A stretch of 64,000 nt of DNA from Roseicella aerolata (GTDB taxonomy: Bacteria > Pseudomonadota > Alphaproteobacteria > Acetobacterales > Acetobacteraceae): assembly GCF_020523605.1 (NCBI RefSeq), contig NZ_JAJAQI010000021.1, forward strand, positions 39,433 to 103,432, in the 5' to 3' direction. Shown piece after piece: positions 19,336-30,813 of this stretch (the stretch's first letter is position 1; each line of letters opens with the position of its first letter). Both the position numbers and the translations under genes were made by a program. The notes under the pieces are model-generated. The model saw only the letters and a program-made list of their open reading frames with translations. It ran no database searches and had not been told where the DNA came from.

Positions 19336-21015
19336 ATGCTGATCTCCCTCGCGATCCGCGACGTCGTCCTGATCGAGCGGCTGGACCTCGCTTTCGGCCC
19401 CGGCCTGACGGTGCTGACCGGCGAGACCGGCGCGGGCAAATCCATCCTGCTGGACAGCCTCGGCCTCGCCTGCGGCGCCCGTGCCGAGGCGGGGATGGTG
19501 CGCGCCGGCCAGACGCAATGCTCGGTCGCCGCCGCCTTCGCCCCGCCCGAGGGCCATCCCGCGCTTGCCATCCTCGCCGAGCAGGGGATGGAGCCGGAGG
19601 AGGTGCTGGTGCTCCGCCGCGTGGTGCAGGCGGATGGCCGCGGCCGTGCCTTCGTCAACGACCAGCCGGTCGCGGTGGGGCTGCTCAGGCGGCTGGCGGC
19701 GACGCTGGTCGAGGTGCAGGGGCAGCACGACCAGGTGGGCCTGGCGGACCCCGCGACCCATGCCGGGCTGCTGGACGCCTTCGGCGGGCTGGAAGGCCGG
19801 CGCAACGCCGTCGCCGCGGCCTGGCGCAGCTGGCGGGAGGCGGAGCGGGCGCTCGCCACGGCGCGGGAGGCGATCGCCGCCGCGCAGCGGGATGAGGAAT
19901 TCCTGCGGCATGCAGTGCAGGAACTCTCCGACCTCGCCCCCGTGGAGGGCGAGGAGGAGGAGCTTTCGAAGGAACGCCAGCGCCTGCAGCAGGGCGAGCG
20001 GCGGAACGAGAGCATCGCCTCCGCGCTCGGCGAATTGCAGCCGCGCGACCGGCGCCGGGGCGGCCCGGCGGATGCGCTGCGCAGCGCCGCCCGGGCGCTG
20101 GAGCGGCTGCCGCCCCCGAACGAGGAGGCGCAGCCGATCCTGGCGCTGCTCGCACAGGCGCAGGATTCGGTCGCCGAGGCCGAGACGCTGCTGGAGCGGA
20201 TGCTGAATGAGGGCGGCCCCGACCCGCGCCGGCTGGAGCAGCTGGAGGACCGGCTCTTCGGCCTGCGCGCCGCCGCCCGCAAGCATGGCGTGGCGGTGGT
20301 GGAATTGCCGGCGCTGCTGACCCAGCTCAAGGAGCGCCTGGGCGCGCTGGATGCCGGGACCGAGCGGGTGGCCGGGCTGGAGAAGGCCGCGACCGAGGCG
20401 CGCGATGCCTATCTCACCGCCGGCCGCGCGCTGACCGATGCGCGCAGCGCCGCCGCCAAGCGGCTGGAGACGGCGCTGGCCAAGGAACTGCCGCCGCTCA
20501 AGCTCGACCGCGCCCGCTTCTTCGTTGAGGTCGCGCAGCGCGAGGAAAATGGCTGGTCGGCGGATGGCATGGACCGCGTCACCTTCCTCGTCTCCACGAA
20601 TCCGGGCCAGACGCCGGGGCACCTGCAGAAGATCGCCTCGGGCGGCGAGCTGTCCCGCCTGATGCTGGCGCTGAAGGTGGTGCTCGCCCGCGGCTCGCCG
20701 GTGCCGACGCTGATCTTCGACGAGGTGGATGCCGGCATCGGCGGCGCCACCGCCGCTGCCGTGGGGGACCGCCTGGCCCGCGTGGCGGAGCGGCTGCAGG
20801 TGCTGGTCGTCACCCACAGCCCGCAGGTCGCGGCGCGCGGCGCGCAGCAGCTTCGCGTGGCCAAGCGGGTGAAGGGGGAGCGCGCGGCGACGATGGTCGA
20901 GCCGCTGGACAAGCGCGAGCGGCGGGAGGAGATTGCCCGCATGCTGGCCGGCGAGCGGGTGACGGATGCGGCCCGGGCGGCGGCGGACAGCCTGTTGGAG
21001 GGGACGCTGCTGTAG
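19336..21015 (+). CDS. recN: DNA repair ATPase RecN
   Basis: SMC-like ATPase of double-strand break repair. It has 559 residues: Walker A GETGAGKS at 29-36, a central coiled-coil arm (about 160-370, rich in Glu/Arg/Ala), the ABC signature IASGGELSRLMLAL and Walker B LIFDEVDAGIGG, with an HSPQVAA switch at the end. It starts 25 bases after bamD and may share its transcript. No obvious LexA box was seen just upstream. Confidence 0.95.
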   Translation: MLISLAIRDVVLIERLDLAFGPGLTVLTGETGAGKSILLDSLGLACGARAEAGMVRAGQTQCSVAAAFAPPEGHPALAILAEQGMEPEEVLVLRRVVQADGRGRAFVNDQPVAVGLLRRLAATLVEVQGQHDQVGLADPATHAGLLDAFGGLEGRRNAVAAAWRSWREAERALATAREAIAAAQRDEEFLRHAVQELSDLAPVEGEEEELSKERQRLQQGERRNESIASALGELQPRDRRRGGPADALRSAARALERLPPPNEEAQPILALLAQAQDSVAEAETLLERMLNEGGPDPRRLEQLEDRLFGLRAAARKHGVAVVELPALLTQLKERLGALDAGTERVAGLEKAATEARDAYLTAGRALTDARSAAAKRLETALAKELPPLKLDRARFFVEVAQREENGWSADGMDRVTFLVSTNPGQTPGHLQKIASGGELSRLMLALKVVLARGSPVPTLIFDEVDAGIGGATAAAVGDRLARVAERLQVLVVTHSPQVAARGAQQLRVAKRVKGERAATMVEPLDKRERREEIARMLAGERVTDAARAAADSLLEGTLL

Positions 21016-23571
<2,556 letters not shown>

Positions 23572-23678
23572 GCCCCGTCCCCCTGGGGGAGTGGGTCCCC
23601 TCCCCGCGGGGCGCAAGGCGCCCCCTTCCCCCGCGCCGCCGGCGGGGCGATGGTGCCGGCACCACAAAGGAGGACGCC

Positions 23679-24698
23679 ATGGCCGAGACCAATCTGCAGG
23701 TGCTGCTGCGCCGCCGCCCCAAGGGCGCACCCGTGCCCGAGGATTTCGAGATCGTCGAGACCCCGGTGCCGGAGCCGCAGGAGGGAGAGGTGCTGGTCCG
23801 CGCGCAGTACCTGTCGCTCGACCCCTACATGCGCGGCCGGATGGCCGAGGCGAAGAGCTATGCCAAGCCCGTGGATCTGGGCGCGGTCATGGAGGGTCGC
23901 ACGGCGGGCGTCGTCGTCGCCTCCAGGGCGCCGGGCTTCGCGCCGGGCGATACGGTCGCGGGCGGCTATGGCTGGCAGCGCTTCTCCTGCGTGAAGCCGG
24001 CGGGGCTGATCAAGGTCGATCCGCAGGAGGCGCCGCTCTCGGCCAATCTCGGCGTGCTCGGCATGCCCGGCCTGACCGCCTGGGTCGGGCTCGAGGATAT
24101 CGGCCAGCCCAAGGCCGGTGAGACGGTGGTGGTCTCGGCCGCCTCCGGCGCGGTCGGCCAGGTCGTCGGGCAGATCGCGAAGATCCGGGGCTGCAAGGTC
24201 ATCGGCATCGCCGGCGGGCCGAAGAAGTGCCAGTTCGTGACGGAGGAGCTGGGCTTCGATGCCTGCATCGACCATCGCGGCGACCTCAACGCGCAGCTCG
24301 ACCGGCACTGCCCGGAGGGGATCGACGTCTATTGGGAGAATGTCGGCGGCCCGGTGCAGGCGGCGGTCTTCCCCCGCCTGCGCGACTTCGCCCGCATGGT
24401 GATGTGCGGCGTCATCGCGCAATACAACGTGGTCGAGGGAGCGGACAGCTTCGGCGGCCCGCCCGGCCCGAACCTGGGCGCGGCGGTGCGCAAGCGGCTG
24501 CGCATCCAGGGCTTCATCGTCAGCGACCATGGCTGGGCGCGCTACCCGCAATTCCGCAAGGACATGCTGGGCTGGATGGCCGAAGGGAAGATGCGCTGGC
24601 GGGAGGATGTGGTGGAGGGGCTGCGCAACGCGCCGCAGGCCTTCATCGGCCTGCTGAAGGGTGAGAATTTCGGCAAGCTGGTGGTGAAGATCGATTGA
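23679..24698 (+). CDS. NADP-dependent oxidoreductase, CurA/PTGR-like MDR family
   Basis: Zinc-independent medium-chain dehydrogenase/reductase, in the family of curcumin reductase CurA, prostaglandin reductase and leukotriene B4 dehydrogenase, which reduce alkenal/enone double bonds with NADPH. It has 339 residues: an N-terminal GroES-like domain (YLSLDPYMRGRM) and a Rossmann domain with SAASGAVGQVVGQIAK. The structural-zinc cysteines of alcohol dehydrogenases are absent. An AGGAGG ribosome site precedes the ATG. It stands alone between ligA and a convergent aminotransferase, and the physiological substrate is unknown. Confidence 0.88.
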   Translation: MAETNLQVLLRRRPKGAPVPEDFEIVETPVPEPQEGEVLVRAQYLSLDPYMRGRMAEAKSYAKPVDLGAVMEGRTAGVVVASRAPGFAPGDTVAGGYGWQRFSCVKPAGLIKVDPQEAPLSANLGVLGMPGLTAWVGLEDIGQPKAGETVVVSAASGAVGQVVGQIAKIRGCKVIGIAGGPKKCQFVTEELGFDACIDHRGDLNAQLDRHCPEGIDVYWENVGGPVQAAVFPRLRDFARMVMCGVIAQYNVVEGADSFGGPPGPNLGAAVRKRLRIQGFIVSDHGWARYPQFRKDMLGWMAEGKMRWREDVVEGLRNAPQAFIGLLKGENFGKLVVKID

Positions 24699-24706
24699 GG
24701 GCACCT

Positions 24707-24734
24707 GGGGGCGGAGGCGGTACCCTCCGCCCCC
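24707..24734. terminator. Hairpin between convergent genes
   Basis: A perfect 11-bp stem (GGGGGCGGAGG / CCTCCGCCCCC, 6-base loop) starts 9 bases after the oxidoreductase stop and faces the convergent aminotransferase. It has no T-run, so it is a probable rather than a classical terminator. Confidence 0.55.
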
Positions 24735-24793
24735 GGCTCGTCACGGCCGGGCCTGGTCCGGCCACCTCTTTCCGATGTTGCCGACGGCCTTCC

Positions 24794-26089
24794 CTACCCC
24801 GCCTTCCCGGGCAGCGCCGCGATGGCGCCGGCGAAGGCCTGCAGCGTCTGCTCTATGTCCTCGGCGGTATGGGCGAGCGAGATGTAGTACTTGCTCTCCC
24901 CCTTCAGGATGCCGGCGGCACGGAGCCGGGTGTTGAAATGCTTCTGCAGGGCCGGGTCGGCGCGCAGCACGTCGCGGTAGTTCCGCACCTCCTCCGCGGT
25001 GAAGACCACGTCGAAGAGCGGCGGCTCCCCCACCACCTGCGCCGGCAGCCCGGCCCGCTTCAGCATCGCCTCGATCCCCTGCATCAGGGCGCGGCCGGTG
25101 GCGAAGACCTGCTCATAGGTGCCGGGTCGCTTCAGGACCGCCAGGGTGGCGAGGCCGGCGACGGAGGCCACGGGATTGCCGGACAGCGTCCCCACCTGCA
25201 TGAGGAAGCCGTCATCGCCGACGATGCCGCGGTCGAAATGCGCCATGATGTCGGCCCGCCCGGCGATCGCCGCCAGCGGGAAGCCGCCGCCGATGATCTT
25301 TCCGAGCGTGCAGAGGTCGGGGGTGACCCCGTAATAGCTTTGTGCGCCCCCATAGGCAAAGCGGAAGCCGGTGACGACTTCGTCGAAGATCAGCGGGATG
25401 CCGTATTGCGCGGTGATCTCGCGGATGCCCCGGAGGAAGCCGGGGGCCGGCGGGATCAGGCGCTGGAAGGGCTCCAGGATCACGCCGCCCAGCTCGTCGT
25501 GGTGCGCCTCGATCAGCGCCCGCGCCGCGTCGAGATCGTTGAAGGGGGCGACCAGCACCTCCTCCCGCGCGCTCTTCGGGATGCCGGCGGAATCCGGCAC
25601 GGCGGTGGGGAAATTCGCCAGGCGCCTGGGTGACAGGCTCATCAGCCCCCAGTCGGACATGCCGTGGTAGCCGCCCTCGAATTTCAGGATGCGGTCGCGC
25701 CCGCGGAAGGCGCGCGCGACGCGCAGCGCATACATGTCCGCCTCGGTCCCGCTGCTGACGAAGCGCACCTGCTCGGCGCAGGGCAGCGCCGCCACGATCT
25801 CCTCGGCCAGGCGGATGCCGTGCTCGTTATTGGCGAAGAAGGTGGTGCCGCGCGGCACCTGGGCGAGCACAGCCTCCGTCACCTCCGGATGCGCATGGCC
25901 GACGAACATGGGGCCGGAGCCGAGGAGGTAGTCCACATACTCGTTGCCGGAGACATCCCAGACCCGGCCGCCGCGCCCTTCCCGGATGATGAGGTCGGAG
26001 GCGAAGTTGCCGAAATGCCCCGCCGGCAGCACGCGATGCGCGGCCTTCACCAGCGCCTGCTCCTCCGCGCTGTGAGTCATCCCGTCCAT
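24794..26089 (-). CDS. Class III aminotransferase (glutamate-1-semialdehyde aminomutase-like)
   Basis: PLP enzyme of fold type I, class III. It has 431 residues: VSSGTEADMYALR, the aromatic/Gly block FEGGYHGMSD, the PLP-pyridine Asp236 in IFDEVVTGFR and the Schiff-base lysine Lys264 in TLGKIIGGG. The sequence resembles the HemL-like aminotransferases often annotated as aspartate aminotransferase family, but true HemL is usually not found in a setting like this one. The amino donor and acceptor cannot be told from the sequence. A start 3 codons downstream is also possible. Confidence 0.88.
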   Translation of the reverse strand: MDGMTHSAEEQALVKAAHRVLPAGHFGNFASDLIIREGRGGRVWDVSGNEYVDYLLGSGPMFVGHAHPEVTEAVLAQVPRGTTFFANNEHGIRLAEEIVAALPCAEQVRFVSSGTEADMYALRVARAFRGRDRILKFEGGYHGMSDWGLMSLSPRRLANFPTAVPDSAGIPKSAREEVLVAPFNDLDAARALIEAHHDELGGVILEPFQRLIPPAPGFLRGIREITAQYGIPLIFDEVVTGFRFAYGGAQSYYGVTPDLCTLGKIIGGGFPLAAIAGRADIMAHFDRGIVGDDGFLMQVGTLSGNPVASVAGLATLAVLKRPGTYEQVFATGRALMQGIEAMLKRAGLPAQVVGEPPLFDVVFTAEEVRNYRDVLRADPALQKHFNTRLRAAGILKGESKYYISLAHTAEDIEQTLQAFAGAIAALPGKAG

Positions 26090-26122
26090 GGCCCCGCCCC
26101 CGTCGCTGTGTCCGGGCGAGGC

Positions 26123-26226
26123 TAGCGCAGATCGCGGGAGGCCGTGAACGACCGAAGGCGTGACCTTGCGCGACCACGGAGACCGGCAGCGGAGTGGTGT
26201 TCGGAGGGGACCGCCAGCCTCTGCAG
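26123..26226 (+). repeat. 104-nt double-palindrome repeat, copy B
   Basis: The first 40 bases are nearly identical to the copy at 52810 (GCAGATCGC, GAGGCCGTGAACGACCGAAGGC); the second half is more diverged but alignable (CAGCGGA, GTGTTC, CTGCAG). It lies between the PPOX gene end (26244) and the aminotransferase start, 18 bases past the PPOX stop. Confidence 0.8.
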
Positions 26227-26243
26227 CGGAGGATCGGCGGACG

Positions 26244-26855
26244 TCATGGCCGATGCGGGTCGTCTTTCGGCAGGATGTCCCGGATATAGTCCCGCCCCTT
26301 CCATTCCGGGGCCTGGGAACTGCCGTCCGGCCGCGGCAGGTAGGCGGAGGGGGCGCCGCCCGCCAGATCCGGGATGTAGCGCGGGCAGTTGGGAAAGATG
26401 TCGGTGACCGCCACGCGCACCAGCCGCCGCGCTCCGGGGATGGCGGCGATGCGCGCCGGGTCCTCGACCAGGCTGGCCTGCCCGCGCAGCCGCAGCCGCA
26501 GGGACTTCCCGTCGAAGGCGATGAACAGCATGCCGATGGAGGGGCTTTCCAGGATGTTCCCGAGCGAGAGGTACATCGAGTTGCCGTCGTAATCCGGCCA
26601 TTCCAGCTCGGCTGGGCCGGTCACGCGGACGAAGCCGGGCGGGCCACCCTTGAAGCTGCAATCGACGGCGCCCCCCGCGGCGGTCGCCAGGAAGAAGAAG
26701 GGCGCTGCCCCGATCAGCGCGACATGCTGCGGCTCGAAGGCGGAGACACGCCGGCGTGCCTCCAGCCTGTCGGCCACGCGGCGGCCGTCATGCCGGTCCT
26801 GCAGCGCGCGGTTGCCGGCGTGGAACAGGCGGGAGGGGTCGTCACCAGATCGCAT
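26244..26855 (-). CDS. Pyridoxamine 5'-phosphate oxidase (PPOX) superfamily flavoprotein
   Basis: Small split-barrel FMN-binding protein. From the ATG at 26855 it has 203 residues, with the PPOX-type core HVALIGAAPFFFLATAAGG, DCSFKGG and GNSMYLSLGNILESPSIGMLFI, and a C-terminal NCPRYIP block. These features are typical of the MSMEG-1061-like FMN-binding group rather than PdxH. The start lies inside the 3' end of the upstream SDR gene (14-base overlap), so the two are probably co-translated; longer starts up to 26882 are possible. The substrate is unknown. Confidence 0.82.
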   Translation of the reverse strand: MRSGDDPSRLFHAGNRALQDRHDGRRVADRLEARRRVSAFEPQHVALIGAAPFFFLATAAGGAVDCSFKGGPPGFVRVTGPAELEWPDYDGNSMYLSLGNILESPSIGMLFIAFDGKSLRLRLRGQASLVEDPARIAAIPGARRLVRVAVTDIFPNCPRYIPDLAGGAPSAYLPRPDGSSQAPEWKGRDYIRDILPKDDPHRP

Positions 26856-27594
26856 GGCCACCATCCACCACCAGCGTTGCACCCAGCATGAAGGAACTGT
26901 CCTCGGAAGCCAGGAAGACGATCGCCCGGGCGATCTCCTCCGGCTGCGCCACCCGGTTCATGGGGGAGCGGGCGGCGAGCGCCGCGGAGAAGGCCTCCGG
27001 GTCGTTGGCGCGCGCCAGCATGCTGTCGAAATAGGAACTTGCGGTCGGCCCCGGCGCCACGGCGTTCACCCGGATGCCCTGCGCCGCGTGGTCGATCGCC
27101 ATGGCCCGCGTCAGCGCATCCACCGCCCCCTTGGTCGCCACATAGGCGGCGCGGTCCCGGATGCCGACGATGGCGATGTTGGAGGCGGTGTTGACGATCA
27201 CGCCGCCTCCCTTCGCCGCCATGATCGGGATGGCATGCTTGGCGCAGAAGAACACGCCCTTCACATTCACCCGGAAGATCGCGTCCCAGTCCTCCTCGCT
27301 GGTCTCCGTCACCGCGCCCTGGATGCCGAAGCCGGCATTGCTGCAGAGCACGTCGATGCGCCCGAAGCGGTCGGCGACGGCGCGCATGGCGGCGGCGACC
27401 TCCGCCTCCGCCCCCACATCGGCGGCGATCGCCATGCCCGGCCGGGCGAGCTGGGCGGCCACAGCCTCGGCCGCCGCGCCGTCACGGTCCAGGCAGGCGA
27501 CCGTCGCGCCCTCCCCCGCTGCAAGCAGGGCGGTGGCGCGGCCGATGCCCGCCCCAGCCCCGGTGATGACGACGACCTTGTCCTTCAGCCGCAT
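26842..27594 (-). CDS. Short-chain dehydrogenase/reductase (SDR)
   Basis: Classical NAD(P)-dependent SDR of 250 residues. The cofactor motif TGAGAGIG is at 11-18 and LDRD follows beta-2 (acidic, favouring NAD). The catalytic set is Ser138, Tyr151 and Lys155 (YVATK), and a C-terminal GATLVVDGGHAIW ends the chain. It is the first gene of an apparent two-gene unit with the PPOX flavoprotein. The substrate cannot be read from the sequence. Confidence 0.92.
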   Translation of the reverse strand: MRLKDKVVVITGAGAGIGRATALLAAGEGATVACLDRDGAAAEAVAAQLARPGMAIAADVGAEAEVAAAMRAVADRFGRIDVLCSNAGFGIQGAVTETSEEDWDAIFRVNVKGVFFCAKHAIPIMAAKGGGVIVNTASNIAIVGIRDRAAYVATKGAVDALTRAMAIDHAAQGIRVNAVAPGPTASSYFDSMLARANDPEAFSAALAARSPMNRVAQPEEIARAIVFLASEDSSFMLGATLVVDGGHAIW

Positions 27595-27751
27595 GACGTC
27601 CCCCGTGATCCGTGCCCATCATGCGCGGCCGTAGGGCCTGCCGGCCAGATGGGTGCGGGGGCTGCCGCCTTTGCAGATGGCCCGGTGGCCGGCGAACCGG
27701 GCCGCGAAGGGCCGCCGGGCCGCGCCGCACCGGCCTGTGGGGCGGCAGCCC

Positions 27752-28465
27752 TCAGGCCAGCAATTCGCCCCGTAGGAAGGCGGCCGCCTCCGGCGCGCGC
27801 GGCCCGGCGAAGAAGGCCTCCGCCGGCGCATGCTCCAGCAACCGGCCGCGATGCAGGAAGCCCACCTCCCCCGCCAGCCGCCGGGCCTGGGCCAGGTCAT
27901 GCGTCGTCATCACGATCTTGCAGCCGCGCGCGGCCAGGCCGGTGATCGCCACCTCCACCGCCCGGGTCGCGGCGGGGTCGAGGCTGGCGCAGGGCTCGTC
28001 CAGGAACAGCACTTCCGGCCGCAGCGCCGCGGCGCGGGCCAGGGCCAGGCGTTGCTGCTCCCCGCCCGAGAGCCGCCGGGCCGGCCGCCCGGCCAGCGCC
28101 GCCAGCCCGGCCTCGGCCAGCGCCGCCGCGGCCCGTGCCCGCCGCGCCGCGCGCGGCAGGCCGGCGAGCGCCAGGGGGTACTCGACATTGGCGAGTGCCG
28201 AGCGCCGCAGCATGACGGGCCGCTGGAAGACCATGGCGTCGCGCCGCATCCCCGCGCCCTCCCAGGCGATGCGCCCGGCGGTCGGGCACAGCAGCCCGTG
28301 CAGCAGCCGCAGCAGCACGGATTTGCCCGCGCCGTTCGGCCCGATGATCAGCAGCGGCGGCCCGGCCTCGATGGCGAGGGAGAGGTCATGCAGGATCCCG
28401 ACGCCGCCGGCGCCGAAGCACAGCCCCTCGGCCCGCAGCGGCAGGGCGGCCATTGGCGCCCGCAT
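27752..28465 (-). CDS. Tungstate/molybdate-type ABC transporter ATP-binding protein (TupC-like)
   Basis: ABC ATPase of 237 residues: Walker A GPNGAGKS at 42-49, signature LSGGEQQRLALARA, Walker B VLFLDEPCASLDP and switch His in TTHDL. Its ATG shares one base with the stop of the permease gene (TGATG), so the two are coupled. The type of permease points to tungstate or molybdate uptake. No TupA/ModA-like periplasmic binding protein is adjacent. A frame extends upstream through the permease gene, but only the 28465 start is sensible. Confidence 0.88.
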   Translation of the reverse strand: MRAPMAALPLRAEGLCFGAGGVGILHDLSLAIEAGPPLLIIGPNGAGKSVLLRLLHGLLCPTAGRIAWEGAGMRRDAMVFQRPVMLRRSALANVEYPLALAGLPRAARRARAAAALAEAGLAALAGRPARRLSGGEQQRLALARAAALRPEVLFLDEPCASLDPAATRAVEVAITGLAARGCKIVMTTHDLAQARRLAGEVGFLHRGRLLEHAPAEAFFAGPRAPEAAAFLRGELLA

Positions 28466-29169
28466 CACCCGCCCATCCGCGCCGCCAGGCCGCGCAGCCC
28501 CTGCGCCGCGACATTCACCGTCAGCACGATCGCCATCAGGATGGTGCCAAGCGCCAGCGCCAGCGGCAGGTCGCCCTTGCTGGTCTCCAGCGCGATGGCG
28601 GTGGTCATCACCCGGGTGAAGCCCTCGATATTGCCGCCGACCACCATTACCGCGCCGACCTCCGCGCTGGCCCGGCCGAAGCCGGCCAGCAGCACGGTCA
28701 ACAGGGCGAAGCGGCCATCCCGGAGCAGCGTCGGCACCGCCCGCCAGGGCCCGGCGCCGAAGGAGCGGAGCTGCTCGGCATACTCGTCCCAGAGCCCCTC
28801 CAGCACCTGGCGGGACAGGGCGGCCAGGATGGGCGTGATCAGCACGGTCTGGGCGATGACCATGGCGGTGGGGGTGAAAAGCAGGCCGAGCGCGCCAAGC
28901 GGCCCGCTGCGCGAGAGCAGCAGGTAGATCAGCAGCCCCGCCACCACCGGCGGGAGGCCCATCAGCGCGTTCAGCAGGGTGATGAGGGCCTGCCTCCCCG
29001 GAAAGCGCGCCACGGTCAGCAGCGCGCCGAGCGGCAGGCCGATGAGGGCGGCGCAGGCGGTGGCGAGCAGGCTGACGCGGAGCGACAGGCCGGTGATCCG
29101 CAGCAGGGCCGGGTCGCCGGCCGCGACGAGATCGAGCGCGGTGGCGAAGGCGGTCCCCAGATCGTTCAC
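28465..29169 (-). CDS. Tungstate/molybdate-type ABC transporter permease (TupB-like)
   Basis: Inner-membrane permease of 234 residues with about five hydrophobic helices and the inner-membrane-component signature around EYAEQLRSFGAGPWRAVPTL. The stretch EVGAVMVVGGNIEGFTRVMT followed by TAIALETSKGDLPLALALG is characteristic of TupB/WtpB-type oxyanion permeases. It is coupled to the ATPase gene. A molybdenum hydroxylase gene lies 2.4 kb away on the other side of three unrelated genes, which is consistent with Mo/W supply but is not proof. Confidence 0.87.
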   Translation of the reverse strand: MNDLGTAFATALDLVAAGDPALLRITGLSLRVSLLATACAALIGLPLGALLTVARFPGRQALITLLNALMGLPPVVAGLLIYLLLSRSGPLGALGLLFTPTAMVIAQTVLITPILAALSRQVLEGLWDEYAEQLRSFGAGPWRAVPTLLRDGRFALLTVLLAGFGRASAEVGAVMVVGGNIEGFTRVMTTAIALETSKGDLPLALALGTILMAIVLTVNVAAQGLRGLAARMGG

Positions 29170-29503
29170 GGCATTCCTCGTGGCGCCCCGATGTGCGGGG
29201 CGGGCCCGGCCGGGTCAATGCGGCCTTGGCGGCGCGCCATGGCAGCCATCGCCAATTTCTGCCGGATTCTGCCCGCCTCTTCGTGGAACCCGGCAGCCGC
29301 GCCGGCCCCCTGCCTGGTCCGGTACGGGACCGTTCACGAAAATTCACGGTACTCATCGGAATTGCAGCGCGGGCTGGCGCGCGCGTCCGGAAGCCTTATG
29401 CTAGAGCCTTGGCAAGTGCCCCGGGCTTCCCCTTGGGCAAGTCCGAGGCGGGCCGGGTTCCGGGAACGGGGCGTGGCCAAAGGAGCACCGAAGAGTTCGA
29501 GAG
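29170..29503. other. Divergent spacer between the ABC permease and the cold-shock gene
   Basis: 334 bases without a gene. It must carry promoters for both flanking units. The AT-richer part 29330-29405 (TTCACGAAAATTCACGG, then TTATGCTAGAG) is the likely cold-shock promoter area; TATGCT at 29397 could be a -10, but no -35 at proper spacing was found. No RNA gene was recognised. Confidence 0.4.
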
Positions 29504-30208
29504 ATGGCCAAAAACGATAGCTGGCGCCCCCGGAAGCCCCGCAAGCGCGGGTTCGACGATGATACGCCTGAATTCGGCGGCGGCGGCTGGGGAGCCCCGC
29601 CCCCCTTCCCGATGCCGAGCAGCATGCCCGCCTCCCGCGGCCCCTCGGTCTTCGCGACGGGCCCCGAGATCGAAGCCACGGTCAAGTGGTTCAACCCGGA
29701 GAAGGGCTTCGGCTTCGTCGAGCTGGGCAATGGCTCGGGCGACGCCTTCCTCCACATCTCGGTGCTGCAGCGCTCCGGCCAGGAGGCGGTGAACCCGGGT
29801 GCCGGCATGCGCGTGCGCGTCGGCCCCGGCCAGAAGGGCCAGCAGGTGACCGAGGTGGTGGAGATCACCAGCCCCGGCGAGCCGGGCGGCCCGGGCGGCG
29901 GCGCCCCCCGCGGCGGCTTCGGCGACCGCCCCCCGCGCAGCGGCGGCTTCGGTGACCGGCCGCGCGGCGGCGGCGGTGGCTTCGCCCCCTCCGGCCCGGC
30001 CGAGGAGATGCGCGGTACCGTCAAGTGGTACAGCGCAGAGAAGGGCTTCGGCTTCGTCTCCCCGGAGGGCGGCGGGCGCGATGTCTTCGTGCACGCGACC
30101 GCGCTCGAGCGCAGCGGCCTCTCGCCGCTGACCGAGGGCCAGGCGGTGGTCATGCAGGTCGTCCAGGGCAAGAAGGGGCCGGAGGCCTCGACCCTGACCC
30201 GCGCCTGA
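29504..30208 (+). CDS. Two-domain cold-shock protein with glycine/arginine-rich linker
   Basis: Nucleic-acid chaperone of 234 residues with two cold-shock domains, about 55-120 (ATVKWFNPEKGFGFVE, DAFLHISVL) and about 168-234 (GTVKWYSAEKGFGFVS, DVFVHATAL). Both keep the RNP1 (KGFGFV) and RNP2 (FLHI/FVHA) motifs. The N-terminal 50 residues are basic then Gly/Pro-rich, and the linker repeats GGFGDRP, giving an RGG-like disordered segment. Double-CSD proteins are known in alphaproteobacteria. A hairpin follows the gene. Confidence 0.93.
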   Translation: MAKNDSWRPRKPRKRGFDDDTPEFGGGGWGAPPPFPMPSSMPASRGPSVFATGPEIEATVKWFNPEKGFGFVELGNGSGDAFLHISVLQRSGQEAVNPGAGMRVRVGPGQKGQQVTEVVEITSPGEPGGPGGGAPRGGFGDRPPRSGGFGDRPRGGGGGFAPSGPAEEMRGTVKWYSAEKGFGFVSPEGGGRDVFVHATALERSGLSPLTEGQAVVMQVVQGKKGPEASTLTRA

Positions 30209-30232
30209 GCAGGGCGGACGGTAGTGAAACCG

Positions 30233-30258
30233 GGGGCGGCGCCTTGGCGCCGCCCCTC
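30233..30258 (+). terminator. Terminator hairpin after the cold-shock gene
   Basis: GGGCGGCGCC-TT-GGCGCCGCCC-type stem of 10 or more base pairs starting 25 bases past the stop, followed by CTCTTCG. It has a strong stem and only a weak T-tract. Confidence 0.6.
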
Positions 30259-30362
30259 TTCGTATCCAGCTTTCAGGTCCATCTGACCGATCATGGTCGG
30301 GGCCCAGCCGCGCCCGCGGGCAACCGCGCCCCGCGGTGAGCCGCCCCCCGGGAGAGGAACGC

Positions 30363-30809
30363 ATGCTGCTGCGCCGGGAACGGGCGATGACCGCGGTGGC
30401 GATCATGCTGGATGTTGCCTTCCATGCCGGCCGCACCGAGGCGGTGAGCGCCGCCGACATCGCGGAGCGGCTGGGCCAGGCGCGCCGGGGGATCGAGCCG
30501 GTGCTGCAGGCCCTCTCCCGCGCCGGGCTGCTGGACAGCATCCGCGGCCCGAAGGGCGGCTACCGGCTCGGCCGGCCGCCGCGCGACCTGCGGCTGGCCG
30601 AGATCGTGGCGACCGCGCTCGATGAGGAGGCCGGCGCGGAGACCCCGGCCGGGCGGCTGCAGGCGGCGGTGGTGCAGCCGCTCTGGGCCGAGCTGGAAGG
30701 GCTGTGCCGGGACCACCTTTCGCGGCTGACCATCGCCGACCTGATCAAGCGGGCGGCGGCGGCGGGCGTGAAGCGGCCCACGGTGGAGCCGCTGAATTTC
30801 GTGATCTGA
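30363..30809 (+). CDS. Rrf2-family transcriptional regulator
   Basis: Winged-helix regulator of 148 residues from the ATG at 30363, which has GGAGAGG 6 bases upstream; a GTG at 30336 is less likely. The Rrf2 core is visible: MLLRRERAMTAVAIMLDVAF, HTH ADIAERLGQARRGIEPVLQALSRAGLLDSIRGPKGGYRL, and a dimerisation helix. Only one cysteine is present (ELEGLCRDH), so the three-Cys [Fe-S] ligation of IscR/NsrR is lacking and it may be a non-cluster member such as CymR. The target is unknown. Confidence 0.85.
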   Translation: MLLRRERAMTAVAIMLDVAFHAGRTEAVSAADIAERLGQARRGIEPVLQALSRAGLLDSIRGPKGGYRLGRPPRDLRLAEIVATALDEEAGAETPAGRLQAAVVQPLWAELEGLCRDHLSRLTIADLIKRAAAAGVKRPTVEPLNFVI

Positions 30810-30813
30810 GGGC

